From Alteromonas sp. KC3 (GTDB lineage Bacteria; Pseudomonadota; Gammaproteobacteria; Enterobacterales; Alteromonadaceae), in contig NZ_AP024235.1 of NCBI RefSeq assembly GCF_016756315.1, positions 1-64,000 on the forward strand: a stretch of 64,000 nt of DNA. Direction: 5' to 3'. A program made the position numbers and the translations under genes. Below the pieces are notes generated by a model that saw nothing but the letters and a program-made list of their open reading frames with translations, did no database searches and was not told the origin of the DNA. Of the stretch, positions 54,822 to 63,807 are shown piece after piece; position 1 is the first letter of the stretch, and each line of letters opens with the position of its first letter.

Positions 54822-56051
54822 TTAGTTTTTCTGAACGGCCGAATATTGTTGTGCAATTAGCGATAATAACTGCATAGCCAAGTTGTCCTTGCTGGTGGCG
54901 GGTAGCTTTTTGTCACCCTCAGGCCAAATAACATGTAATGCGTTTTTATCGCTATTAAACCCTAAACCTTCTGCTGTTATATCATTGGCCGCAATCATGT
55001 TAAGTTGCTTTTTAACAAGCTTAGCACGCGCATAGGTTTCCACATCTTGGCTTTCAGCGGCAAAGCCAACACAAAATGGTCTATCTTTTCGCTCAGAAAC
55101 TGTAGCTAGAATATCAGGGTTTTTAACAAAAGTAAGTGTTAACTCATCACCTGTTTTCTTAATTTTGTTATCTGCTACATTTGCTGCCCTGTAATCCGCT
55201 ACTGCGGCAGTGCTAATAAATATATCAGTTGTCGGTACAAGTGACAGACAAGCATCTAACATCTCTTGTGCACTTGTAACATCCACACGTTCACACCCAT
55301 TTGGTGTCGGCAGGGACACTGGCCCCGCGACTAAAGTAACGTTTGCACCTGCTTGTGCAGCAGCCTGTGCAATAGCAAATCCCATTTTTCCAGAACTGTG
55401 GTTAGAAATGTAGCGAACGGGGTCAAGCGGTTCACGTGTAGGGCCTGCGGTGATAGTGATACGTTTATCGCTAAGTGTGTCGAGCAAAACAGTGAGTTCG
55501 TTTGCCACTTGAAAAGCCTGCGCGATTTCATTGGCAATATCAATAGGCTCAACCATTCTACCCGCACCTATATCACCACATGCCTGTTCACCGCTGGCAG
55601 GACCAATAAAATAGGTATCCCGACTTGCTAGTAAACTCAAATTTGACTGCGTTGCGGGTGCTTTCCACATTTGTTGGTTCATAGCTGGCGCAATGAAAAC
55701 GCGGGCAGTCGTTGCAAGATACAGTGTGGTCAGTAAATCATCAGCCATACCATGAGCCAGTTTGGCTAACGTATTCGCAGTGGCAGGTGCAATAACCAAT
55801 ATATCGGCCCATTTTGCCAATTCTATATGGCCCATCGCTGCTTCCGCTGCAGGGTCTAACAAATGTTGATGAACAGGGTTGCCCGAAACAGCCTGTAGTG
55901 ACAACGGACTGACAAACTCTGCAGCTGAGTCGGTTAATACAACGCGTACATTAGCGCCAAGCGCTGTTAATTTTCTCACAAGATCAGGTGCCTTATAGGC
56001 AGCAATACCGCCTGTAACACCAAGTAGGATATTTTTATTGGCAATTGACAT
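54822..56051 (-). CDS. coaBC: Bifunctional phosphopantothenoylcysteine decarboxylase/synthetase
   Basis: CoaBC (Dfp) makes phosphopantetheine from phosphopantothenate in coenzyme A synthesis. The 409 residues hold the flavin-dependent CoaC domain at the N-terminus (LLGVTGGIAAYKAPDLVR near residue 8, ELAKWADILVIAPATANT near 80 and PAMNQQMW near 123). The CoaB synthetase follows, with ITAGPTREPLDPVRYISNHS near residue 192. I chose the ATG at 56051; a GTG at 56069 would add six residues. No good Shine-Dalgarno was seen for either. It is divergent from radC. Confidence 0.97.
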   Translation of the reverse strand: MSIANKNILLGVTGGIAAYKAPDLVRKLTALGANVRVVLTDSAAEFVSPLSLQAVSGNPVHQHLLDPAAEAAMGHIELAKWADILVIAPATANTLAKLAHGMADDLLTTLYLATTARVFIAPAMNQQMWKAPATQSNLSLLASRDTYFIGPASGEQACGDIGAGRMVEPIDIANEIAQAFQVANELTVLLDTLSDKRITITAGPTREPLDPVRYISNHSSGKMGFAIAQAAAQAGANVTLVAGPVSLPTPNGCERVDVTSAQEMLDACLSLVPTTDIFISTAAVADYRAANVADNKIKKTGDELTLTFVKNPDILATVSERKDRPFCVGFAAESQDVETYARAKLVKKQLNMIAANDITAEGLGFNSDKNALHVIWPEGDKKLPATSKDNLAMQLLSLIAQQYSAVQKN

Positions 56052-56225
56052 AGTAAATGAACATTTCACAAGTTAGCTTTAGCCTACCATGCTCGACAAA
56101 AATCGGATAGCTGAACCAAAGCTGCAAAGACGATTTTGTGGCGAAACCCGTCTTTAATACAGTCGTTACAGCGACGTATTTCTTTTATAACACTCATCAC
56201 GATAAATACTGTGGTATTACACATA

Positions 56226-56903
56226 ATGTCAATAAAGGTATGGCCCAAAAGTGAGCGGCCCAGAGAAAAGCTACTTGAACAAGGCGTACACAGCCTAAGC
56301 GATGCTGAGCTTATCGCTGTACTTTTAGGGAAAGGAATAAAAGGTAAATCAGCGTTGGTAGTTGCACATGACTTGTTGCACAAATTCAAGGATCTGCGCG
56401 GTGTGGTTACCGCGTCACTCACTCAGTTTTCAGATATAGCAGGATTAGGGCCATGCAAATATGCGCAGTTTCAAGCGGGATTTGAGCTTTTTAGAAGAAA
56501 CCTGGAAATTCAATTAAAACGGCAGGATGTCTTTAATAACGTGGATGACACAAAGCGTTATTTACAAGCAAAATTAAGAGATTGTGAACAAGAGAAGTTC
56601 GCTTTATTGATGTTAGACAGTCAGCATCAACTTATCGCATTTCGCACTATGTTTAATGGCACGATCAATAGTGCTGCGGTTTATCCCAGAGAATTGATCA
56701 AACAAGTGATGATCGACAATGCAGCCGCTGTGATCCTAGTGCACAATCACCCCTCAGGCATTGCAGAACCTAGCCATGCAGATATTCGGTTGACAGGTGA
56801 GATCAAAGACGCGATGAAAGCGATCGACGTGCCAGTGCTCGATCATTTTGTGGTTGGAGACAAAGAAACTGTTTCATTCGCACAACGAGGCTTGCTAAGA
56901 TAA
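56226..56903 (+). CDS. radC: RadC family JAMM-domain protein
   Basis: RadC proteins have a helix-hairpin-helix region and a MPN/JAMM metalloprotease-like domain; their role in DNA repair is unclear. The 225 residues carry the JAMM motif AVILVHNHPSGIAEPSHAD near residue 170, with DKRYL-type and EKFALLMLDSQ segments before it. I chose the ATG at 56226, which gives the usual start MSIKVWPKSERPREKL; an upstream frame from 56136 would add 30 residues absent from homologues. It is divergent from coaBC and is followed by the yjb genes instead of rpmB. Confidence 0.94.
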   Translation: MSIKVWPKSERPREKLLEQGVHSLSDAELIAVLLGKGIKGKSALVVAHDLLHKFKDLRGVVTASLTQFSDIAGLGPCKYAQFQAGFELFRRNLEIQLKRQDVFNNVDDTKRYLQAKLRDCEQEKFALLMLDSQHQLIAFRTMFNGTINSAAVYPRELIKQVMIDNAAAVILVHNHPSGIAEPSHADIRLTGEIKDAMKAIDVPVLDHFVVGDKETVSFAQRGLLR

Positions 56904-56911
56904 GAAACTTG

Positions 56912-56955
56912 AATCATTTTTCGCTTAGAATCTAGTCAAATAGGTGAAAATGATT
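56912..56955. promoter_or_regulatory. Inverted repeat upstream of yjbE
   Basis: AATCATTTTTC and GAAAATGATT are complementary except for one base and are separated by about 23 bp. No T-run follows. It may be an operator or a weak terminator of radC. It sits 43-86 bp before the yjbE ATG. Confidence 0.4.
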
Positions 56956-56997
56956 TAGCATAGGATATTAGTGGGTTATTTTTTTTAAAGGACTGTT

Positions 56998-57345
56998 ATG
57001 AAGAAGTCAATTATTGCATTATTTGCAGCCGCAACTATGGCGGCAGGTGTAAACGCACAAGACGGCGAAGGCGGCTCTGGTGCTGGTGGTGTTGGTGCAG
57101 TATCTGGCGGCACAATTGCTACAGCAGTAGTGGCAGCGGGTATCGTTGCTGGTATCGCTAACAACAACTCTGCAAATGCACGTGTTGTTGATGATGAAGA
57201 CACACTAGTGTGTGAAGGTGATGACCAACTAGCTGGTGACGTATGTGTTGGCACAACTAACACAGTAACGGTTACTGGTACTGGTACTATGACAAGCACA
57301 ATCACTGTGCCTGTTACATTTACTTACGCTCCGACCGTACAGTAA
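56998..57345 (+). CDS. yjbE: Small secreted Gly/Ala-rich protein, YjbE-like
   Basis: The 115-residue protein has a signal peptide (MKKSIIALFAAATMAAGVNA). A Gly-rich stretch (GEGGSGAGGVGAVSGGTI), a hydrophobic stretch and a Thr-rich tail (TNTVTVTGTGTMTSTITVP) follow. E. coli YjbE, of similar make-up, starts the yjbEFGH exopolysaccharide operon. It may be a small structural or surface-associated protein. The call rests mainly on gene order and composition, as the sequence is low in complexity. AAAGGA lies 7 bases before the ATG. Confidence 0.75.
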   Translation: MKKSIIALFAAATMAAGVNAQDGEGGSGAGGVGAVSGGTIATAVVAAGIVAGIANNNSANARVVDDEDTLVCEGDDQLAGDVCVGTTNTVTVTGTGTMTSTITVPVTFTYAPTVQ

Positions 57346-57359
57346 AAAATAGCGTATTC

Positions 57360-57391
57360 GAAAAAGCCGCTTTTATTAGCGGCTTTTTTAT
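57360..57391 (+). terminator. Terminator between yjbE and yjbF
   Basis: AAAAAGCCGCT and AGCGGCTTTTTT form a perfect stem around a short loop, followed by a T-run. It would make yjbE transcript more abundant than the downstream three genes. Intergenic location is 14-46 bp after the yjbE stop. Confidence 0.9.
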
Positions 57392-57428
57392 TTTCGTAGA
57401 AAATTTATCTTTTAGTCGGCACATTTCA

Positions 57429-58118
57429 ATGAAATCACATTTTTTACTGGCTATGGCTGGGTCAGTTTTGATTCTTCTTTCTGGCTGTTCCACGACGACA
57501 TCTGCATACTACAACACTCTTAAATTAGCGCTTAAAGACAGATCAGTAACCTACACCATAGAAGAGATCGCTGCGAGCAAAGCGGATCTTATGCAAATAA
57601 AAGCAGGTGAGAGAGATACTGCATCGTTGGCACTTGCGTACATTGATGGCGATAAATATCGCTGGGTATCCGGAGATAACGTTATTTTCACTATGCACCA
57701 CGGTATTATAGTGAAAACGGAAGGCCTTGATAGCGACCTTTTTTATACAGGAAACCTTCAACATAATCCGCTTGGTACCAGTGATGTCTTGTCGTATAGC
57801 TGGCAGCGCAAAGTCGATGTTTCTGGGGTCGGCTACGGCTTACCTGTGAATTCATCATGGCGAATTGAAGGCGAAGTCACCCGAGAATACTTGGGTTTCT
57901 CTATTCCATTGTTAAAAATTGTAGAGACCGTCTCTTTTCCTGAATACACGCCTTTTATCGATATCGGTCTTGAATGGGAAAACACCTACTATCTTCATAA
58001 ATCGACCAAGCAGTTGTTGGCATCTACGCAACAATTTAGCCCTGTAGGAGACACTTACGACATGGTGTATCTGAGCCGTATTGTTCGTGAAATGACAGAG
58101 CAAGGAGCAGTGAAGTGA
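57429..58118 (+). CDS. yjbF: YjbF/GfcB-family lipoprotein
   Basis: A 229-residue lipoprotein of the YjbF family (GfcB-related), part of the yjbEFGH exopolysaccharide operon. The signal MKSHFLLAMAGSVLILLSGC places the lipid-anchored cysteine at residue 20. The mature part is rich in beta strands (RDTASLALAYIDGDKYRWVS near 60). Its stop overlaps the next gene's start by 4 bp, so the genes are coupled. It is probably anchored to the outer membrane. Confidence 0.88.
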   Translation: MKSHFLLAMAGSVLILLSGCSTTTSAYYNTLKLALKDRSVTYTIEEIAASKADLMQIKAGERDTASLALAYIDGDKYRWVSGDNVIFTMHHGIIVKTEGLDSDLFYTGNLQHNPLGTSDVLSYSWQRKVDVSGVGYGLPVNSSWRIEGEVTREYLGFSIPLLKIVETVSFPEYTPFIDIGLEWENTYYLHKSTKQLLASTQQFSPVGDTYDMVYLSRIVREMTEQGAVK

Positions 58119-58867
58119 TTAGACGACTTGTTTTTGCATGTACTGTATTAACAACCTTGCTATCCACTAGCAGTGTTGCTCAAGAAAGCACACTTAGCGT
58201 AATGTTAAATAAACAAACGTATCAGTTTGAGCGCCCACTTAGATTATCGAGTGTGTTGTCATTGATTGCAGAAAATGGCGACTGGTATTGGCCAACTGCG
58301 GCCGTATTCAATTTAACTGATACGCATGCAGAAGACGAAAAAGCGGCCATCTTGATTGAAATTCGCGACTTAATGACGCGTTTTGACAGTGATTCAGACA
58401 CCTTTATCGCGCTTGAAAATTTATACGAGCAGGTGGCGACATGGACAGTGTCAACGCGTATCGACATGCCGGTTTCGTACAATCGAGCTCGTTTGTTTTT
58501 CGAAGAAAATCCAATGTTTCAACCAGGTAAATATTGGATTCGTTTAAATGGCCGACCCAATGTAGTGCATTTTTCAGGGGCTGTTATTAAGCCGGGTGCT
58601 TATCAGCATCAAAGTGATACGTCAGTGTATACCGCGGTCGATACAGTTAAAAAAGCGGTAGATGCTGATAGAAGTTATGTCTATATCATCACGCCGCAAG
58701 GCGATGTAGAAGAGCGAGGTATCGCCTACTGGAATCTCGATTTTTCTCAGCTTATGCCTGGCAGTCAGGTTTACGTGCCGATTTCTCCAGAACTTTTCAG
58801 TAATAAGCTTAAAGTACTGAACAAACGCGTTGCCGCGTTAGCCGTACACAGGGTTCTTCCTCAATGA
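58115..58867 (+). CDS. yjbG: YjbG/GfcC-family periplasmic protein
   Basis: A 250-residue exported protein of the YjbG/GfcC family. In E. coli, GfcC is a periplasmic protein needed for group 4 capsule, with a Wza-like beta-grasp (SLBB-like) fold. The signal peptide ends near SSVAQES (residue 23). IRLNGRPNVVHFSGAVIKPG near residue 147 fits the SLBB-like part. It overlaps yjbF and yjbH by 4 bp each, in one translationally coupled set. Confidence 0.88.
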   Translation: MIRRLVFACTVLTTLLSTSSVAQESTLSVMLNKQTYQFERPLRLSSVLSLIAENGDWYWPTAAVFNLTDTHAEDEKAAILIEIRDLMTRFDSDSDTFIALENLYEQVATWTVSTRIDMPVSYNRARLFFEENPMFQPGKYWIRLNGRPNVVHFSGAVIKPGAYQHQSDTSVYTAVDTVKKAVDADRSYVYIITPQGDVEERGIAYWNLDFSQLMPGSQVYVPISPELFSNKLKVLNKRVAALAVHRVLPQ

Positions 58868-60966
58868 ATGTGTCATTAATTTCAAAGAAAACAGCGCTGG
58901 CTATAGTGGTAGGCAGCGTGTTGTCCTCTGCTGCTCATGCCGATACGCAAATCCGCGTTAAGCCTTCTCAAATGGTACAAGGCGGCAATGGGCTTATCCA
59001 AACTCCAACGGCACGAATGCGTGACGAAGGCGGTATGGCTATTAACTATACTGACAATGGTGAATATCGCTTTTGGTCCGTAAATATTCAGCTTTACGAC
59101 TGGATGGAAGCCACTGCCCGCTATACTGACGTGCGTACGCAGTTATACAGTCAAGTTGATTCATTCAGTGGTGATCAAACTCTTAAGGACAAAGGTCTAG
59201 ACGTTAAGTTCAGACTGTGGAAAGAAAGTTATTACTTGCCTGACATCAGCGTGGGCTTTCGTGACTTTGGCGGAACGGGCTTTTTTGAAAGCGAGTATGT
59301 GAATGCCAGTAAATCAGTAGGTCCATTTGATTTCCACCTTGGTGTAGGTTGGGGTTATATGGGTACTGCAGATGACATTACTAACCCATTTTGTAAGCTA
59401 AAAGATAGCTTCTGTGAGCGCCCAGAAGGTTTTTCTGGTCGCGGTGGAAAAGTCGACTACGATCAGTTTTTTAAGGGCACGATGGCGTTTTTTGGGGGTA
59501 TTGAGTATCAAACCCCTTGGGAGCCACTTACGCTTAAACTCGAGCTTGAAGGTAATGACTATTCGCGCGACAGAGCGGGGCGTCTGGAGCAAGATTCGCG
59601 TTGGAATATTGGTGCGGTATATCGCTATAAAGATCTTGATTTCAGCCTGAATTATCAGCGTGGTAATACAGTTGGATTTGGTGTTACATATCGTTTCAAT
59701 ATGAATACGGCGTCGCAAATTAAGTTTGATGAGAAGCCTAGAAACTTGCGCGTGCGTAACACGCCAAAAAGTATTGATGATGTTAACAAAGCGCGCCTCT
59801 ACAGCGACTTACTTAGAGAAAGTGGCTTTGTATTATCTGACGCCAAAATAGAAGAAGACAGCGCAACATTTTACGGTACGCAGCTTTCTTATCGCGATCA
59901 GGACGAGGCTATCGAACGAACTGGTCGTATAATTGCGTCAGAACTGCCAGACAGCGTTGAGACATACCATATTGTTGATAACAGTGGCGGCATACCAATG
60001 GTGGATACGCAGGTTGATGCCGAGGCTTTTATTGCGGCTGCGCGCTATGAATCTGTTGATGCAGATATTACTGACACCTACTTTCGCGTAGCACCTAATA
60101 AAGAGCAACTTGAAGAGTACAATCCGAGGAATACGACAGGCGCGTTTTATAGTGCGGACTTTTTCTTTACGCAATCTTTCGGTAATCCGGAAGATTTTTA
60201 CCTGTATCAAACGGGTTTGTTGCTAACAGGTGGATATGCAGTTGATGAAAACTTAGCATTTATAAGCAGTGCGCGTGTTACGTTGCTTGATAACTTCGAT
60301 AAATTCAATTATCTGGTAGACAACGAAGAGGTCGCGTTGCCCCGTGTAAGAACACGTGTTCGTGAATATGTATCTGAAAACGACGTGTGGTTAGACACTG
60401 CATTTTTACAGTACAAAGACAATATAAGCGAGAACGTTTTTGGACAAGTATACGCTGGTTATTTAGAAACTATGTTTGCGGGTGCTGGTGGTGAAATACT
60501 GTATCGCCCAGTAGACAGTCGCGTAGCTTACGGTTTAGATCTTAACTATGTAAAACAGCGCGATCCTTACAGCCAACTTGGTACTGAAGAGTACGAAGCC
60601 TTTACAGGGCATGCAAGCGTATACTGGAAGCCCGAATTCCTGCACGATACGCAAATTAGTGTGAGTGCAGGGCAATTTCTTGCTAAAGACAAGGGCGTAA
60701 ATATTGATTTCGCCAAACGCTTCGACAGCGGGATCATTGTAGGGGCATTTGCCGCGTTTACCGATGTCTCGTCAGAAGAGTATGGTGAAGGAAGCTTTAC
60801 CAAAGGTTTCTATATTTCGATACCCACAGACCTGTTCTTGCTAGAGCCTACCAAAGGGCGTGGACTGTTCCCTTGGGTACCGATTTCACGTGACGGTGGT
60901 CAGATGTTACGTCGACCAATTCGACTTATAGATGCAACGGAAGTTAGGTCGCCGTTCTTCGATTAA
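58864..60966 (+). CDS. yjbH: YjbH-family outer-membrane exopolysaccharide protein
   Basis: The 700-residue protein matches the length of E. coli YjbH (698). The signal peptide ends near SAAHA (residues 22-26). The rest is rich in alternating beta strands, consistent with an outer-membrane barrel or two barrel-like parts. The N-terminal MVQGGNGLIQTPTARMRDEG is typical of the family. Such proteins probably help move exopolysaccharide across the outer membrane. It is the last gene of the operon; a terminator follows at 60979. Confidence 0.92.
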   Translation: MNVSLISKKTALAIVVGSVLSSAAHADTQIRVKPSQMVQGGNGLIQTPTARMRDEGGMAINYTDNGEYRFWSVNIQLYDWMEATARYTDVRTQLYSQVDSFSGDQTLKDKGLDVKFRLWKESYYLPDISVGFRDFGGTGFFESEYVNASKSVGPFDFHLGVGWGYMGTADDITNPFCKLKDSFCERPEGFSGRGGKVDYDQFFKGTMAFFGGIEYQTPWEPLTLKLELEGNDYSRDRAGRLEQDSRWNIGAVYRYKDLDFSLNYQRGNTVGFGVTYRFNMNTASQIKFDEKPRNLRVRNTPKSIDDVNKARLYSDLLRESGFVLSDAKIEEDSATFYGTQLSYRDQDEAIERTGRIIASELPDSVETYHIVDNSGGIPMVDTQVDAEAFIAAARYESVDADITDTYFRVAPNKEQLEEYNPRNTTGAFYSADFFFTQSFGNPEDFYLYQTGLLLTGGYAVDENLAFISSARVTLLDNFDKFNYLVDNEEVALPRVRTRVREYVSENDVWLDTAFLQYKDNISENVFGQVYAGYLETMFAGAGGEILYRPVDSRVAYGLDLNYVKQRDPYSQLGTEEYEAFTGHASVYWKPEFLHDTQISVSAGQFLAKDKGVNIDFAKRFDSGIIVGAFAAFTDVSSEEYGEGSFTKGFYISIPTDLFLLEPTKGRGLFPWVPISRDGGQMLRRPIRLIDATEVRSPFFD

Positions 60967-60978
60967 CAAGCACTATGC

Positions 60979-61012
60979 AAAAAGGCTATGCTAAAACGTA
61001 TAGCCTTTTTTT
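60979..61012 (+). terminator. Terminator after yjbH
   Basis: AAAAAGGCTAT and ATAGCCTTTTT form a perfect stem around a 10-nt loop, followed by T residues. It closes the yjb operon and isolates rpmB. Confidence 0.93.
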
Positions 61013-61165
61013 GCGCATGTACTGACCTTGTGTAGCGGCACCTAATATTTTTTAAAATGTCGCTAAAATAAAAACGCAGTTACGTATATAATGTCGCCAT
61101 CGCGACGAGGGTGGCAGTTTTTTAAGCATAAAACAGCTAAAAAGTAACCTTTTTGTAGTTTCTTA

Positions 61166-61194
61166 TTGAAATGATCCTGCCTTTGCTGTATAAA
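61166..61194 (+). promoter_or_regulatory. rpmB-rpmG promoter
   Basis: TTGAAA (61166-61171) and TATAAA (61189-61194) with a 17-bp spacer make a good sigma-70 promoter. The leader of about 95 nt before rpmB includes a CAACGACTGT...ACAGTTATCGTTG complementarity, a possible leader hairpin. A further TATAAT at 61087 has no good -35. Confidence 0.8.
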
Positions 61195-61296
61195 ATGCGC
61201 CCTCTAATTTATAGTAATACGTCATTTGACCCAACGACTGTTTGAGTGGTGGGATTGACTGACGCGACAGTTATCGTTGTTCTGGAGACAAATACA

Positions 61297-61533
61297 ATGT
61301 CAAGAGTATGTCAAGTAACAGGTAAGCGTCCAACGGTTGGTAATAACCGTTCACACGCACGAAATGCGACTCGTCGTCGCTTTTTACCAAACCTTCAAAC
61401 ACACCGTTTTTGGGTTGAGAGCGAAAGCCGTTTTGTTAAACTACGTTTGTCTGCGAAAGGCATGCGTATCATCGATAAGAAAGGTATTGATTCAGTACTA
61501 ACTGACATCCGTGCCCGTGGTGAGAAAATCTAA
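61297..61533 (+). CDS. rpmB: 50S ribosomal protein L28
   Basis: L28 is a ribosomal large-subunit protein. The 78-residue length equals that of E. coli, and the start [20 protein letters not shown] and end [15 protein letters not shown] are typical. I chose the ATG at 61297, with GGAG upstream; an upstream frame from 61246 would add 17 residues. rpmG follows after 11 bp, as in nearly all gammaproteobacteria. The gene pair is separated from radC by the yjb operon. Confidence 0.98.
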   Translation: MSRVCQVTGKRPTVGNNRSHARNATRRRFLPNLQTHRFWVESESRFVKLRLSAKGMRIIDKKGIDSVLTDIRARGEKI

Positions 61534-61544
61534 GGAAGCCGACA

Positions 61545-61700
61545 ATGCGTGATAAAATTAAACTAGTTTCTTCAGCAGGTACAGGTTTCTTCTACACTAC
61601 TGATAAGAACAAGCGTAACATGCCTGGCAAAATGGAGATCAAAAAGTTTGATCCTGTTGTGCGTAAGCACGTTATGTTCAAAGAGGCAAAAATCAAGTAA
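61545..61700 (+). CDS. rpmG: 50S ribosomal protein L33
   Basis: A 51-residue protein, [16 protein letters not shown] at the start and [10 protein letters not shown] at the end: L33 of the zinc-independent type (no CxxC pair). A GGAAG ribosome-binding sequence lies 7 bases upstream of the ATG. It follows rpmB in one transcript, and a terminator follows 37 bp downstream. The small size makes it easy to overlook, but the sequence is clear. Confidence 0.97.
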   Translation: MRDKIKLVSSAGTGFFYTTDKNKRNMPGKMEIKKFDPVVRKHVMFKEAKIK

Positions 61701-61737
61701 AGCCCTTTTAGAAAGAGCACTTGCTTTTGTCTCCACG

Positions 61738-61763
61738 AAAACCCGGCCTTTGCCGGGTTTTTT
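61738..61763 (+). terminator. Terminator after rpmG
   Basis: AAAACCCGGC (61738-61747) and GCCGGGTTTT form a perfect stem around CTTT, followed by T residues. It closes the rpmBG transcript. Confidence 0.95.
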
Positions 61764-61772
61764 GCGTTATGG

Positions 61773-61810
61773 GATCGCACTACCTACGCCAAGATCCTGT
61801 TGATCCGATC
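61773..61810. other. Dense GATC cluster between rpmG and the mutM run
   Basis: Four GATC sites lie within 38 bp (61773, 61793, 61802 and 61807); AAGATC and GATCTT at its ends are complementary. Such clustering is typical of SeqA or Dam-dependent control regions, but no gene start depends on it directly. A small TTAGCG/CGCTAA hairpin follows. Confidence 0.4.
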
Positions 61811-61910
61811 TTAGCGTTTGGTGGCGCTAAAAAGGTAATCAACTCATCATGGCATCTGTGCGACTATGGCTTTACTATAGCGTGATATGACAATTGCTTA
61901 AGGAGCATCG

Positions 61911-62375
61911 GTGGCAAGAATATCTCAACGCGCAATGAACAATGTTGTGATCATAGCTATGCTTTTAATGATCGCGTTGTTCAATATAGATAGCTTTTTA
62001 CCAAAGCAAGATGTACCGCAATATCAAAGCTTGCTGCCCCAAGACGCTTACGTGTTAAAAATAGAGCACGATGAAAATACGCTTGAGCGCAGCGGGCAAC
62101 TGTGGCGCCAGCGAACAAGAGGTGAAGGCATAGCCATCGCGCCAGATAAACAATTCTCTGCGTGGCAGCAAGCGGCCTTAGAGCCTATTTCGGGCGTACC
62201 TACTCAAATATCTTCGTCACAGCCATTGGTTGTGGTGGTTTGGGTTGCAGGCCAAACTAACGGGCTTGTGTACGGCTTTTATCCTCAAACAAGCCCCACT
62301 GTTGTCAAATTTGATAACAATTGGTACACCCTTACCAATGCGCAATTAAATACACTTCTTCCATGGATACAATAA
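61911..62375 (+). CDS. Small membrane-anchored protein upstream of mutM
   Basis: The 154-residue protein has one hydrophobic N-terminal segment (VVIIAMLLMIALFNIDSFL) and a presumed periplasmic domain. I do not recognise the family; the sequence resembles hypothetical proteins found next to mutM in Alteromonas relatives. It starts at a GTG with AAGGAG 6 bases upstream, and its stop lies directly before the mutM ATG, so the two are one transcript. Confidence 0.75.
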   Translation: MARISQRAMNNVVIIAMLLMIALFNIDSFLPKQDVPQYQSLLPQDAYVLKIEHDENTLERSGQLWRQRTRGEGIAIAPDKQFSAWQQAALEPISGVPTQISSSQPLVVVVWVAGQTNGLVYGFYPQTSPTVVKFDNNWYTLTNAQLNTLLPWIQ

Positions 62376-63185
62376 ATGCCTGAATTACCAGAAGTCGAAG
62401 TAAGCCGATTAGGCGTTTCTCCTCATTTGCTTGGCAATAAAATTAGCCGCGTTATTGTGCGAGAGCGCAGGATGCGCTGGCCAATTCCAGAAGAAGTTTC
62501 ATGTGTTGAAGGCCATATTGTCAATGCCGTTAAACGAAGAGCGAAGTACCTGCTTATTGAAACCGATGTCGGCACCTTGATCCTTCATCTGGGCATGTCA
62601 GGAAAATTACGTGTTATTGATGCGCAAACTCCCGTAATTAAACACGACCATGTAGATATTGTACTTGAGACTGGCAAGTGCTTGCGTTTTAACGATCCAA
62701 GGCGCTTCGGCGCACTACTTTGGCAAGCGCCCAATACATCGCTCAGTATGCTTGAAAATCTGGGTCCAGAGCCTCTTACTGATGAGTTTGATGATAAACG
62801 CTTATTTACCCTTTCTAGAAATCGAAAGGGACCAGTGAAAAACTTCATTATGGACAACGCTATTGTGGTTGGAGTTGGCAACATCTACGCAAATGAAGCC
62901 TTATTTTTGGCAGGTATCGACCCTAGGCGTCCTGCAGGCAAAATCAGTGCAGAGCGTTATAAGCGCCTTACGCAAACTATTAAGCAAGTATTGGCAAAAG
63001 CTATTGAGCAAGGTGGTACTACGCTAAAAGATTTTGCCCAAACCGATGGTAAACCTGGCTATTTTGCACAGCACTTAAATGTTTATGGCCGCAAAGGTGA
63101 AGCGTGTGAAGTGTGCGGAAAAGCCATAGAGAGTAAGGTAATTGGACAGCGTAATACCTTTTTCTGCACCCAGTGCCAGCGCTGA
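62376..63185 (+). CDS. mutM: Formamidopyrimidine-DNA glycosylase (Fpg/MutM)
   Basis: MutM removes 8-oxoguanine and ring-opened purines and cleaves the backbone. The 269 residues begin [12 protein letters not shown], with the catalytic N-terminal proline (after Met removal) and Glu. The H2TH region [20 protein letters not shown] lies near residue 168, and the C-terminal zinc finger is [20 protein letters not shown] (near 243) plus CTQCQR. It shares a transcript with the preceding gene and converges on coaD. Confidence 0.98.
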   Translation: MPELPEVEVSRLGVSPHLLGNKISRVIVRERRMRWPIPEEVSCVEGHIVNAVKRRAKYLLIETDVGTLILHLGMSGKLRVIDAQTPVIKHDHVDIVLETGKCLRFNDPRRFGALLWQAPNTSLSMLENLGPEPLTDEFDDKRLFTLSRNRKGPVKNFIMDNAIVVGVGNIYANEALFLAGIDPRRPAGKISAERYKRLTQTIKQVLAKAIEQGGTTLKDFAQTDGKPGYFAQHLNVYGRKGEACEVCGKAIESKVIGQRNTFFCTQCQR

Positions 63186-63186
63186 T

Positions 63187-63227
63187 AAGTAGCATCTGGC
63201 AAGTCGTTATTGCTTAAGATGCTACTT
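63187..63227. terminator. Inverted repeat between mutM and coaD
   Basis: AAGTAGCATCT and AGATGCTACTT are a perfect 11-bp inverted repeat with a 19-nt loop in the 55-bp gap between the convergent genes. It may serve as a terminator for either strand, though the T-run is short. Confidence 0.6.
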
Positions 63228-63240
63228 TCCAATCAAATAT

Positions 63241-63777
<537 letters not shown>

Positions 63778-63807
63778 TTACTGTAACACATTGACAGAAT
63801 ATACCAA

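Noticed and set aside
56136-56225. Longer RadC N-terminus
   Set aside because: The extra 30 residues are not typical of RadC, and the ATG at 56226 gives the family start.
61246-61296. Longer L28 N-terminus
   Set aside because: L28 is 78 residues and begins [11 protein letters not shown] after Met; the extra 17 residues are leader sequence.
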